In this document: one piece after another, positions 15,305-20,755 of the stretch
Numbering within the stretch: position 1 is the stretch's first letter
How the letters are laid out: the number at the start of each line of letters is the position of its first letter
IMG/VR virus record: IMGVR_UViG_3300044612_000539
Coordinates: 1 to 40,453 of that record
Origin: a virus
Reading direction: 5' to 3' (one strand)
Length of the DNA: 40,453 nucleotides
Translations under genes and position numbers: made by a program
Notes under the pieces: generated by a model
The model's database searches: none
What the model was told of the DNA's origin: nothing
What the model saw: only the letters and a program-made list of their open reading frames with translations

Positions 15305-15718
15305 TTACCTGCCATATTCCTCCTTGAGAAACTTTCCACAATATGGCCAAGGCTTTGCTCCCCGGTCGGCATATATGTGGAGGGCTACATGGAACTGCTC
15401 TCGTAGTGTGGCTTTCTTTGGCGGAGTGCCGCTGGCACCACCATGGGCTACCCAAGTCCGAGGGTATTCGATTTGAAATGCACCTTGGAATTGTTTACGA
15501 GTGCCGCTGACGGCATTGAGTCTTCCATTGGATTCACACTTGGCAAGTTTTTGCCAAGCTTCAGGAAGATCGGTGAGTTGAATGTCGAGAGGTATATGGA
15601 TCTCCTCCCGGATCACTATCTCTCGAGGCGGCTCGGGCAGCTCTCGAGGTAGATCACCCGGGGCCAGCCATAAGCCGGCCCCGAATGCAACGATCAAGAT
15701 AATAAGTCGGTGGATCAT
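15305..15718 (-). CDS. Rpf-like transglycosylase/lytic protein with N-terminal membrane anchor
   Basis: A 137-residue protein. An N-terminal hydrophobic segment (LIILIVAFGAGLWLAPG, about 5-21) acts as signal or anchor, followed by a Pro/Glu-rich linker. The C-terminal domain (WQKLAKCESNGRLNAVSG, FQGAFQIEYPRTWVAHGG, then EQFHVALHIYADRGAKPWPYC) matches the resuscitation-promoting-factor-type domain, with the catalytic glutamate in CESN. It would cleave peptidoglycan glycan strands. It is the last gene of the minus operon, right after a two-TM protein, so the two look like a second lysis-type pair separate from the M15 endolysin/holin. The domain is typical of actinobacterial hosts. Confidence 0.75.
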   Translation of the reverse strand: MIHRLIILIVAFGAGLWLAPGDLPRELPEPPREIVIREEIHIPLDIQLTDLPEAWQKLAKCESNGRLNAVSGTRKQFQGAFQIEYPRTWVAHGGASGTPPKKATLREQFHVALHIYADRGAKPWPYCGKFLKEEYGR

Positions 15719-15856
15719 TTATGTATCTCCTCCTAAGAAGATCGCCAAGATCCATAAGAGGATCGGGATCCCTATAAGTAATGGACTATCTTCACTTAGC
15801 CCTAGAGGTAGGGTAAAGAATGTTAGGAAGAATAGCAAGCCTCCCCATGCATTCAC
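15719..15856 (-). CDS. Two-TM small membrane protein (holin-like)
   Basis: A 45-residue frame starting with GTG that overlaps the previous stop (GTGA) and ends one base before the Rpf-like start. It contains two hydrophobic helices (WGGLLFFLTFFTLPLGL and LLIGIPILLWILAIFL) separated by a short charged turn (SEDSP). Size and topology fit a class II holin. Coupling to the following transglycosylase gene strengthens that reading. It was found by reading short frames on the minus strand. Confidence 0.6.
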   Translation of the reverse strand: MNAWGGLLFFLTFFTLPLGLSEDSPLLIGIPILLWILAIFLGGDT

Positions 15857-16005
15857 GCCATCACCTCCTCGATCCAGCCGCAGCTTTCACACTCGGGGAT
15901 CTTCGAGCCATTAGGTATCGGCTCGGGATATTCGCTGCCGCATTCGCAGCGATAGATATATGGATAGCAAGGTTTGCATTCATAGTTGCCGCAGCCGTAG
16001 GTCAT
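15853..16005 (-). CDS. Cysteine-rich zinc-ribbon protein, 50 aa
   Basis: The frame contains eight cysteines in pairs (YGCGNYECKPCYPY, YRCECGSEY, PECESCGW), enough for two zinc sites. The start overlaps the stop of the GP88-like gene (ATGA) and the stop overlaps the next GTG. No family is recognised; small zinc ribbons in phages often bind nucleic acid or a protein partner. Confidence 0.55.
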   Translation of the reverse strand: MTYGCGNYECKPCYPYIYRCECGSEYPEPIPNGSKIPECESCGWIEEVMA

Positions 16006-16817
16006 GAGGCCACCTCATAGATAAGCTTCGAGCCTATCGAATGGATAGCCTTACCCTTAGCTCGGAGGCCTACGATCACCCCTCGAGGATCCAAGGCCCG
16101 GAGATCGTGTAGATCGCCGTCTATTACCTCGAGATCATGCCACCTATCGGGCAGCGGATAACCCTTCTCGATAGGTAATACGATCGCCACATTAGCTCCG
16201 GTGCTTACCTTGCCGGTGATCTCTTCGATCGAATGGCCGGCGGCCGAGAATGTTAGGCGATACCCGGGCAATGGATCCGGATCTCGATCCCACCTCTTCG
16301 AGTAATCATAGATCGAAGCTCCTCCTAATCTAGCTCGATCGATGAGCCATGGTGCAGCGATCTCCCAAGCTAGATCCGAGGCGACATTCAAGCGGAGGCC
16401 CCAGCGATCCCAAGCTCGAGAGTATCGATCGATATCATGAGCCAGCAATACCGAGGCAGCTTCCGGAGCTTCCATAAGTAGGCTAACCCTTGCAGATCGA
16501 GCCTTGATCACATTCTCGAAAGCTCCCCGGCCATGCGTAAGTACGCATAGATCCTTGCAATGCTTGAAGAATGCACAAGTAGTTGCCGGCCCATGCGTTG
16601 CCGGTGTTAGCGTGAGGCCAGCGATCCCTTGATATCCGGGTACCTCGAGAGATAGCTTCCGATTACTATCGGATCGAATGAGATAGCCGGGTACCGATAG
16701 CCCATAAGGCTTGAAGATATCGGCCGCTATCCTCCTTGCACTCGCTACATCGAGAGCCGATATCATGCCGGGATCCGGCAGCGGTGAGGTCTCTCGTGTC
16801 TTGATTAGAGATCTCAT
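16002..16817 (-). CDS. GP88-like (DUF7227-type) actinobacteriophage protein
   Basis: A 271-residue protein whose landmarks recall a family common in actinobacteriophages: a cysteine motif (TTCAFFKHCKDLC, about residues 80-92), THGRGAFENV and ARSARVSLLM, SIYDYSKRWD, YRLTFSAAG, NVAIVLPIEKGYPLP and the characteristic VIDGDLHDLRALDPRGVIVGLRAKGKA. The biochemical role of the family is unknown to me. The cysteines may bind metal. Start overlaps the preceding gene (ATGA) behind an AAGGAGGAGG site. Base composition here is of the island type (GATC/TCGA rich). Confidence 0.7.
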   Translation of the reverse strand: MRSLIKTRETSPLPDPGMISALDVASARRIAADIFKPYGLSVPGYLIRSDSNRKLSLEVPGYQGIAGLTLTPATHGPATTCAFFKHCKDLCVLTHGRGAFENVIKARSARVSLLMEAPEAASVLLAHDIDRYSRAWDRWGLRLNVASDLAWEIAAPWLIDRARLGGASIYDYSKRWDRDPDPLPGYRLTFSAAGHSIEEITGKVSTGANVAIVLPIEKGYPLPDRWHDLEVIDGDLHDLRALDPRGVIVGLRAKGKAIHSIGSKLIYEVAS

Positions 16818-17239
16818 TCCTCCTCCTTGATCCTCTTAGCTACCTCTTCGATAGCCTCCTTGATATCGTGATAGATCCACTCTTGCCAGCTATCCGGATC
16901 CTTGCTATCGATAACCTCGAGCCAAGAGTTATTGATCCATTCAAGCTTCCCGGCCTCCTCGAGATCTCGGAGATCCTTATCGCTATTGACCCCAGCTTCG
17001 ATGAGGCGATCCGGATACCGGATAATATGATCGATCCCTTCGATCGCTATTCTCATCTCGCCAAGGCAGCGGATCTCCCACTCTCGATCGAGAGCTTCAT
17101 TAGATAATCGAGCTACGATCTCACTATCTCCGGTGTAGAAAGCCGGATCGTTACGATCTCCCCTCTCGATCCATGGATCCTCGATCTCGAGGGTAACCCC
17201 CTCCGGGATCTCGAAGCGTTGCACTATTATGTCTTCCAT
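16814..17239 (-). CDS. Acidic hypothetical protein, first gene of its block
   Basis: A 141-residue protein, strongly acidic and Ile/Glu/Asp-rich (for example PDRLIEAGVNSDKDLRDLEEAG; C-terminal DIKEAIEEVAKRIKEEE). It appears mainly helical after an N-terminal beta part. No membrane segment or catalytic motif was recognised. It begins with the shared start-associated motif (17245-17262), heading the block 17239 to 15305. Confidence 0.6.
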   Translation of the reverse strand: MEDIIVQRFEIPEGVTLEIEDPWIERGDRNDPAFYTGDSEIVARLSNEALDREWEIRCLGEMRIAIEGIDHIIRYPDRLIEAGVNSDKDLRDLEEAGKLEWINNSWLEVIDSKDPDSWQEWIYHDIKEAIEEVAKRIKEEE

Positions 17240-17244
17240 ATTCC

Positions 17245-17262
17245 TTGATCCTTATCTTCTAG
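17245..17262 (-). promoter_or_regulatory. Start-associated motif upstream of 17239 gene
   Basis: On the minus strand CTAGAAGATAAGGATCAA ends five bases before the ATG. It is identical over 18 bases to the copy at 18437-18454. It contains the AAGGA ribosome site but conservation extends well beyond it. An imperfect hairpin (AGGTG/CACCT) lies just upstream. Confidence 0.6.
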
Positions 17263-17296
17263 GTGTTGCATAGGTGAGGCGATCCCACCTCGAAGA

Positions 17297-17320
17297 GGCC
17301 CGGAGCTATTGCCCCGGGCC
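17297..17320 (-). terminator. GC hairpin separating two minus-strand blocks
   Basis: GGCCCGG and CCGGGCC form a 7-bp stem, followed on the minus strand by TCTTCG. It lies about 19 bases after the stop of the 17339 gene and upstream of the next start motif, so it may terminate or attenuate the upstream transcript. The U-tract is short. Confidence 0.45.
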
Positions 17321-17338
17321 CTATCGATACGGTACCGA

Positions 17339-17536
17339 TTACCTATCTAATGAGATCCGGTAGGTCTCTCGATAAATAAGAGAGTAAGCCTCGAGCATTC
17401 CTTCGAGGTAAGCTCGGCGGATCCCGATAGATTCCTCGATCTCTTGCTGCGTGTTATACATGAGGCTCTTCAATTCCCCATGGAGAAGATCGATATCCTT
17501 GATCTCTCGGTTAGCTAAGAGCTTCTCGGAGATCAT
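17339..17536 (-). CDS. Small helical hypothetical protein, 65 aa
   Basis: The start is taken at the ATG behind GGAGGAGG (seven bases away), not the upstream GTG. The sequence (MISEKLLANREIKDIDLLHGE...) is a predicted helical hairpin with conserved-looking Arg/Tyr at the C-terminus (YSLIYRETYRI). Start overlaps the stop of the zinc-ribbon gene (ATGA). No family is recognised. Confidence 0.55.
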   Translation of the reverse strand: MISEKLLANREIKDIDLLHGELKSLMYNTQQEIEESIGIRRAYLEGMLEAYSLIYRETYRISLDR

Positions 17537-17703
17537 GCTCGAGCCTCCTCCGGGAACCAAGCGGCCGGCGTACAGTTGAAGCAGACAGGATCTCCCTTGA
17601 TCTCATTCATGCAGCCGCTATCGTAATTATTGAAACACTTAGCACAATATGGAGGATCGAATTCGATCTCGTGATTCTTCTTACATGATCCGCAATAGTT
17701 CAT
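17533..17703 (-). CDS. Cysteine-rich zinc-finger protein, 56 aa
   Basis: The frame begins MNYCGSCKKNHEIEF and contains seven cysteines in four groups (CGSC, CAKC, GC, CFNC), a plausible two-zinc ribbon. A GAGGAGG site precedes the ATG and the stop overlaps the next start. It lies between two longer genes with only three bases to the upstream gene, so the packing supports it as real. Function unknown. Confidence 0.6.
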   Translation of the reverse strand: MNYCGSCKKNHEIEFDPPYCAKCFNNYDSGCMNEIKGDPVCFNCTPAAWFPEEARA

Positions 17704-17706
17704 GAT

Positions 17707-17988
17707 CTATTCCTCCTCTTCGATCTCGAGCCATGGCCCTAGGTGATGACCTTCGATAATTGCATGAGCCGGAGCTGCGGTCTTACCTCGCCAAGAGATC
17801 CCCTCCGGGAGATCAATTAGGCGATCGTAATCTTCCTCTCTTCCGGCCTTGATCGCTTCGATACAAGGCTCCACCATGGAGAGAGGTACCGGCGGATAGT
17901 GATTAGATCGTAATTGAATAGCGATCTGATTCTCGAGAGAGATCCCGGCCGGGCCGGAGGCTAGATCGTAAGCTAGATTCGATCCCAT
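17707..17988 (-). CDS. Conserved actinobacteriophage-type hypothetical protein, 93 aa
   Basis: The N-terminus (NLAYDLASGPAG) and the middle (NHYPPVPLSMVEPCIEAI) followed by LIDLPEGISWRG..APAHAIIEGHHL recall a small protein frequent in actinobacteriophage genomes, from memory of the pattern. It has no recognisable enzymatic motif. Its start overlaps the stop of the preceding gene (TAATG) behind GGGAGG. Confidence 0.6.
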   Translation of the reverse strand: MGSNLAYDLASGPAGISLENQIAIQLRSNHYPPVPLSMVEPCIEAIKAGREEDYDRLIDLPEGISWRGKTAAPAHAIIEGHHLGPWLEIEEEE

Positions 17989-18431
17989 TAGCGGCGGCCT
18001 CCCTTCTTCTTTAGGTGAGCCTTTAGCTCGAGCTTGATAGCTCGGGCCTCTTCTCCCTTGAAAGTTGCCATATTCGAGAGAGCATATAGAACTACACTCT
18101 CTCCACTATCGAGGCCGTATTGATCCTCGATCGTATCGAGGCAGCTCATCGCTTGGATATAATCTCGAGCATAGATCGAGGCATTAGATCTCCACCATGG
18201 AGAGCGTTTGATATCTCTAGCGATCTCGCTAATTGATCGAGGCCCGGTATCTTCCTCGAGCTTCACCGCCGGCGGAAGAGCCGGAGGTAATGCGGCCTCG
18301 AGATTCCCGGAGGTATCTCCGGTCTCGAGATCCACGATTACAAGAGAGCCGCTGCCAAGCATGGCTCGGATAAGATCTCCGGATCCTCGATTATCGGCCT
18401 CGGAGAGTAGAGCTTCTTCTAGTTTGCCCAT
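17988..18431 (-). CDS. Conserved actinobacteriophage-type hypothetical protein, 147 aa
   Basis: The N-terminal part is variable and Pro/Ala rich (LPPALPPAVKL). The C-terminal half (SISEIARDIKRSPWW..ASIYARDYIQAMSCLDTIEDQYGLDSGESVVLYALSNMATFKGEEARAIKLELKAHLKKKG) follows a helical pattern common to small actinobacteriophage proteins. The basic tail (KKKGGRR) could contact nucleic acid. It heads a block and carries the full start motif and an upstream hairpin (18461-18479). Function unknown. Confidence 0.6.
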   Translation of the reverse strand: MGKLEEALLSEADNRGSGDLIRAMLGSGSLVIVDLETGDTSGNLEAALPPALPPAVKLEEDTGPRSISEIARDIKRSPWWRSNASIYARDYIQAMSCLDTIEDQYGLDSGESVVLYALSNMATFKGEEARAIKLELKAHLKKKGGRR

Positions 18432-18436
18432 GTTGC

Positions 18437-18454
18437 TTGATCCTTATCTTCTAG
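18437..18454 (-). promoter_or_regulatory. Start-associated motif upstream of 18431 gene
   Basis: Minus-strand CTAGAAGATAAGGATCAA, five bases from the ATG, is identical to the copy at 17245-17262. A perfect 7-bp hairpin (GATACCG/CGGTATC, 18461-18479) lies seven bases upstream. Confidence 0.6.
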
Positions 18455-18486
18455 ATATTCGATACCGGCGATCGGTATCCCCGAAA

Positions 18487-18508
18487 GCTCGAGCCGGTTA
18501 GCTCGAGC
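18487..18508 (-). terminator. GCTCGAGC hairpin between minus-strand blocks
   Basis: Two copies of the self-complementary GCTCGAGC, six bases apart, can form an 8-bp stem. On the minus strand the stem is followed by TTTC. It lies 20 bases after the stop of the 18528 gene and upstream of the 18431 gene. Confidence 0.5.
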
Positions 18509-18527
18509 CCTCGAGGCTAGATACCGC

Positions 18528-18707
18528 CTAATCCTTTAGCTGCGTTAGATCGATGACCTTTAGCTTACCCGGCGGAAGCTTCTCCTCGGTGGATATCCAC
18601 CATTCGAGGCCCTCGAGCCTTCTCGCTAGATCTCCTCGAGGTATCTCTCCTCCGGGATAATAGATCGCTACCGTTAGCCGCAGCGTACCGCTCTCCTCCT
18701 TGCTCAT
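18528..18707 (-). CDS. Small hypothetical protein, 59 aa
   Basis: The start is placed at the ATG 8 bases after GGAGGTGAA. The sequence (MSKEESGTLRLTVAIYY..., then LEGLEWWISTEEKLPPGKLKVIDL) looks like a small alpha/beta domain. It overlaps the stop of the upstream membrane protein (ATGA). No family recognised. Confidence 0.5.
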   Translation of the reverse strand: MSKEESGTLRLTVAIYYPGGEIPRGDLARRLEGLEWWISTEEKLPPGKLKVIDLTQLKD

Positions 18708-18886
18708 GGTTTCACCTCCGGAAAGTAGCACTCGATCATCGAGCCCCAGCAATAGCCCCGGCCCTCGATGTACCAGAGATTCCCGGCGATCTTATAGATC
18801 GCCCAAGCTAAGAAGAGCCAGCCGATAATTGCAGCCCACCGGCGGCGATAGATCGGAGAGGATAAGATCCGGCGGATCGCTCTCAT
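18704..18886 (-). CDS. Small single-TM membrane protein, 60 aa
   Basis: A basic N-terminus (MRAIRRILSSPIYRRRW) precedes one membrane helix (AAIIGWLFLAWAIYKIAG, about 18-35) and a short Cys-containing outer part (GYCWGSMIECYFPE). The inside-positive rule puts the N-terminus in the cytoplasm. It has a GAGGAGG site and overlaps both neighbours. Possible superinfection or envelope-acting protein; no family evidence. Confidence 0.55.
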   Translation of the reverse strand: MRAIRRILSSPIYRRRWAAIIGWLFLAWAIYKIAGNLWYIEGRGYCWGSMIECYFPEVKP

Positions 18887-19119
18887 CGCTGCCCCTCCTC
18901 GATCTTATAGATCGCAGCAGCTAAGAATCGAGCAAGGCCTCGAGCCGCTCGAAGATCAAGCTCGAGCGTGATCGATGAATGATCCGGATCGTTAGCGTAG
19001 CCTCGAGCTGCCACGATCGAGACACTATCGGCCGGAGAGTTATACCAGCCGGAGACATAATCCCGGGAGCCCACCGGAAGAGTGATCGCCTCGGCGATCG
19101 ATACGATCTCGCCGCTCAT
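18883..19119 (-). CDS. Hypothetical protein, 78 aa
   Basis: An alpha/beta protein with VSIAEAITLP, VSIVAARGYA, SITLELDLRAARGLARFLAAAIY. The pattern is compatible with a small regulatory or immunity-type fold but no family is recognised. A GAGGTGAAGCC site precedes the ATG, and the gene overlaps its neighbours by four bases on each side. Confidence 0.55.
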   Translation of the reverse strand: MSGEIVSIAEAITLPVGSRDYVSGWYNSPADSVSIVAARGYANDPDHSSITLELDLRAARGLARFLAAAIYKIEEGQR

Positions 19120-19256
19120 GGCTTCACCTCTTCGAGAGCTTCGATCGATTCGATTCGATAAGGCTCATCGATCACGAGCCTATCCTCGAAGAGCCAAGAT
19201 CTCGGATCGGTCTCGGCCTCGATCTCGAGGATCATTCGAAAGCGGCGGCGGCTCAT
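19116..19256 (-). CDS. Small hypothetical protein, 46 aa
   Basis: The start is chosen at the ATG behind GGAGGTGGCAGC; the longer upstream frame has no ribosome site and runs antisense to structured sequence. The protein (MSRRRFRMILEIEAETD..) is a basic N-terminus plus an acidic helix. Overlaps the previous stop and the next start. Confidence 0.5.
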   Translation of the reverse strand: MSRRRFRMILEIEAETDPRSWLFEDRLVIDEPYRIESIEALEEVKP

Positions 19257-19570
19257 GCTGCCACCTCCTCGGATAGTGTCTCGAGGTGCTTCCGGATAGC
19301 GGCTCGAGCTGCGGCCCCGGTGGCGTATTGTTGAAAGCTTCCGAGATCCTCGATCGATCCATTGCGGCACTCTCGGATCGTGTAGAGGCGAGGCGAAGAA
19401 TCACGATCGAATTGCTCGGAGGTGATGAAGAATCGGCCGCCATAGACAGCGGATCCGATCCGGGAATTGAAGAAGCGAAGAGCTGCACGATCGAAGAAGT
19501 GGCCACCATTGCGGCGGTTTGCTTCGATGATCTCCTCGATCGAGTAGTAAATAGAGAGCTTCTCGCTCAT
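19253..19570 (-). CDS. DUF7447-like actinobacteriophage protein
   Basis: A 105-residue protein. The landmarks GGHFFDRAALRFFNSRIGSAVYGGRFFITSEQFD and RLYTIRECRNG...DLGSFQQYATGAAARAAI fit a small family seen in actinobacteriophages. No biochemical function is known to me. The ATG at 19570 is preceded by the start-associated motif (19575-19591); a GTG six codons upstream is an alternative start lying inside that motif. Confidence 0.65.
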   Translation of the reverse strand: MSEKLSIYYSIEEIIEANRRNGGHFFDRAALRFFNSRIGSAVYGGRFFITSEQFDRDSSPRLYTIRECRNGSIEDLGSFQQYATGAAARAAIRKHLETLSEEVAA

Positions 19571-19574
19571 AGTG

Positions 19575-19591
19575 TTTGATCCTTTCACTAG
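19575..19591 (-). promoter_or_regulatory. Start-associated motif, variant copy, upstream of 19570 gene
   Basis: Minus-strand CTAGTGAAAGGATCAAA is a diverged copy of the motif at the other block starts, four to six bases from the ATG. It keeps CTAG and AAGGATCAA. Confidence 0.5.
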
Positions 19592-19631
19592 GTAAATCGA
19601 TACCCCTCGGAGGTGAGTAAGTATCCGGAGA

Positions 19632-19651
19632 GCCTCGAGCTACCTCGAGGC
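19632..19651 (-). terminator. GCCTCGAG hairpin between minus-strand genes
   Basis: GCCTCGAG/CTCGAGGC is a perfect 8-bp stem with a four-base loop, located eight bases after the stop of the 19659 gene and upstream of the 19570 gene. The following minus-strand TCTCC gives only a weak U-tract, so it could be a partial terminator or a processing site. Confidence 0.5.
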
Positions 19652-19658
19652 CTACCGG

Positions 19659-19970
19659 CTACCGGCTCGCAGCTTCTCGATATTGCTCGGAGCCCCAGCC
19701 GGAGAGGTGATCGTATATCTTCCCCGATAGCTCCTCGATGATCTCGATCGCCTTCTTATAGGTCTCGATCGATTCTCTTGCGATCGTGGCATTGATCCCG
19801 GTTTGCATTACGCCATCGATGAGAGAGAGCTTCTCGAGATCGGAGATCTGAAGCTCTAAAGCTCGAGAAGAATAATCGAGAGCAGAATCGAGAGCCTCGA
19901 GCTTCTTATTGTCGATGATGATCTTGGCGTGATCGTAGCCGGCATTCGATAGGTGAATAGATAGCGTCAT
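19659..19970 (-). CDS. Helical hypothetical protein, first gene of the minus-strand cluster
   Basis: A 103-residue protein. After a short beta start (MTLSIHLSNAGYDHAKIII) the body is helical (LEALDSALDYSSRALELQ, ESIETYKKAIEIIEELSGKIYDHL). It is the first product from the promoter at 20026-20056 and carries the start-associated motif, so it may be the earliest-expressed minus-strand protein. The family is not recognised. Confidence 0.6.
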   Translation of the reverse strand: MTLSIHLSNAGYDHAKIIIDNKKLEALDSALDYSSRALELQISDLEKLSLIDGVMQTGINATIARESIETYKKAIEIIEELSGKIYDHLSGWGSEQYREAASR

Positions 19971-20013
19971 GATGTTTGATCCTTATCTCTAGGCGGCCGG
20001 TTTGATCCGGCCG
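19971..20013 (-). promoter_or_regulatory. Leader of the minus-strand cluster: start motif plus hairpin
   Basis: Minus-strand CCTAGAGATAAGGATCAAAC (19974-19993) directly follows a perfect 7-bp hairpin CGGCCGG/CCGGCCG (19994-20013, loop ATCAAA on the minus strand). The arrangement hairpin, CTAG..AAGGATCAA, start codon is repeated at the 18431 gene. Confidence 0.6.
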
Positions 20014-20025
20014 GGTTTGCCTCCG

Positions 20026-20056
20026 AGTGTAGCACGATCACAGCTCTAAAAGTCAA
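20026..20056 (-). promoter_or_regulatory. Sigma-70-type promoter for the minus-strand cluster
   Basis: On the minus strand TTGACT (20051-20056) and TACACT (20026-20031) are separated by 19 bases. TTGAC is the consensus -35 and TAnnnT the usual actinobacterial -10. The start would fall about 50 bases before the first ATG. The spacer is one to two bases longer than ideal. Confidence 0.6.
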
Positions 20057-20286
20057 GCACCTAATCGAGATTATTTCTCGAGGTGTCTCGATCCTCTTCG
20101 ATGATCCCGGGCCCAGCGTGGCCCCAGCGTGGCCGGTGATCCTCGAGCTTCTCCCGGATCACAGCTCGAAAGCTGCCAGCTCCCGGCCTCCCAGCTCTAC
20201 AGCTCCGGCCCCAGCTCCGGCCCTCCCCGGTACCCGGTAACCCTAGGCGATCGATTAGATCGAGAACATTAGAAGAGGCCCAGCTC
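20041..20286 (+). repeat. CAGCTC repeat cluster and 11-bp tandem repeat
   Basis: CAGCTC occurs at 20041, 20162, 20177, 20192, 20200, 20212 and 20281, all in the same orientation, five of them within 56 bases. An 11-base unit CCCAGCGTGGC is present twice in tandem (20112-20133). No gene is seen here. The spacing (15, 15, 8, 12) is less regular than classical iterons, but the clustering suggests protein-binding sites. Confidence 0.55.
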
Positions 20287-20309
20287 TAGCCGGAAAGCAT
20301 GGCCGGCCA

Positions 20310-20520
20310 GCCCCTAGAAAATGCCCCTAAACGGTTAGCCGATAACATGTATTATGTAAAGTAGGCCCCTCGACACACCGATAGCAAATTCACCCGGGTG
20401 CTTTATATGCCGGTGGGGCCCATGTATATGTACCCACTCTAAAATTTTTGATAGGATCTGAGACAGTAAAACCGCAGGTCAGAGCCATATTTGACTGCAT
20501 TGGATAGACTGTGAGGTAAA
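20310..20520. other. Non-coding segment with short repeats and palindromes
   Basis: There is no convincing gene. GCCCCTA is repeated 13 bases apart (20310-20316, 20323-20329) and recurs at 20613. CACCCGGGTG (20391-20400) is a perfect palindrome. GTGGG/CCCAC (20413-20437) encloses an AT-rich core, followed by an AT-rich stretch (20438-20455), which would be easy to unwind. Confidence 0.45.
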
Positions 20521-20523
20521 TCA

Positions 20524-20679
20524 CACCCCTTAGGGTGGGATAAACACCCCTTATCCCGGCTTATACATAGTAGGAGGATAATTACCGACCAAGGTAATTA
20601 GACGACCTACACGCCCCTAGGGGGGCGTAGGGAGCTTCTAGCGACCGAAGACCCCCTAACACACTCATAGTTGAGTGTG
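20524..20679. repeat. Array of five perfect inverted repeats
   Basis: In 156 bases: CACCC/GGGTG (20524-20537), GGGATAA/TTATCCC (20537-20557), TAATTACC/GGTAATTA (20579-20600), ACGCCCC/GGGGCGT (20611-20628) and CACACTCA/TGAGTGTG (20660-20679). The first two share a base and also contain the direct repeat ACACCCCTTA (20523-20532, 20544-20553), so they could form alternative structures. The position, just before DnaA-like boxes and the terminase gene, suits an origin, a packaging site or a structured leader. Confidence 0.7.
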
Positions 20680-20698
20680 GACAGGTCTGTCGTTTTCT

Positions 20699-20719
20699 GT
20701 ATCCACAGGTTTATCCACA
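20699..20719 (+). promoter_or_regulatory. Two DnaA-box-like sites
   Basis: TTATCCACA (20711-20719) is an exact consensus DnaA box, and GTATCCACA (20699-20707) differs by one base, 12 bases away in the same orientation. Host DnaA could bind here, consistent with a phage that encodes helicase and primase but no polymerase. Confidence 0.55.
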
Positions 20720-20755
20720 GACCGTGGATCCAATGAAAAGACACCGAGGAATCCA

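Noticed and set aside
19116-19509. Longer minus-strand frames overlapping the DUF7447-like gene
   Set aside because: They lack ribosome sites and overlap a well-supported gene in another frame.
20491-20510. Plus-strand promoter TTGACT...TAGACT upstream of the terminase
   Set aside because: Only eight bases separate the two hexamers, too few for a sigma-70 promoter.
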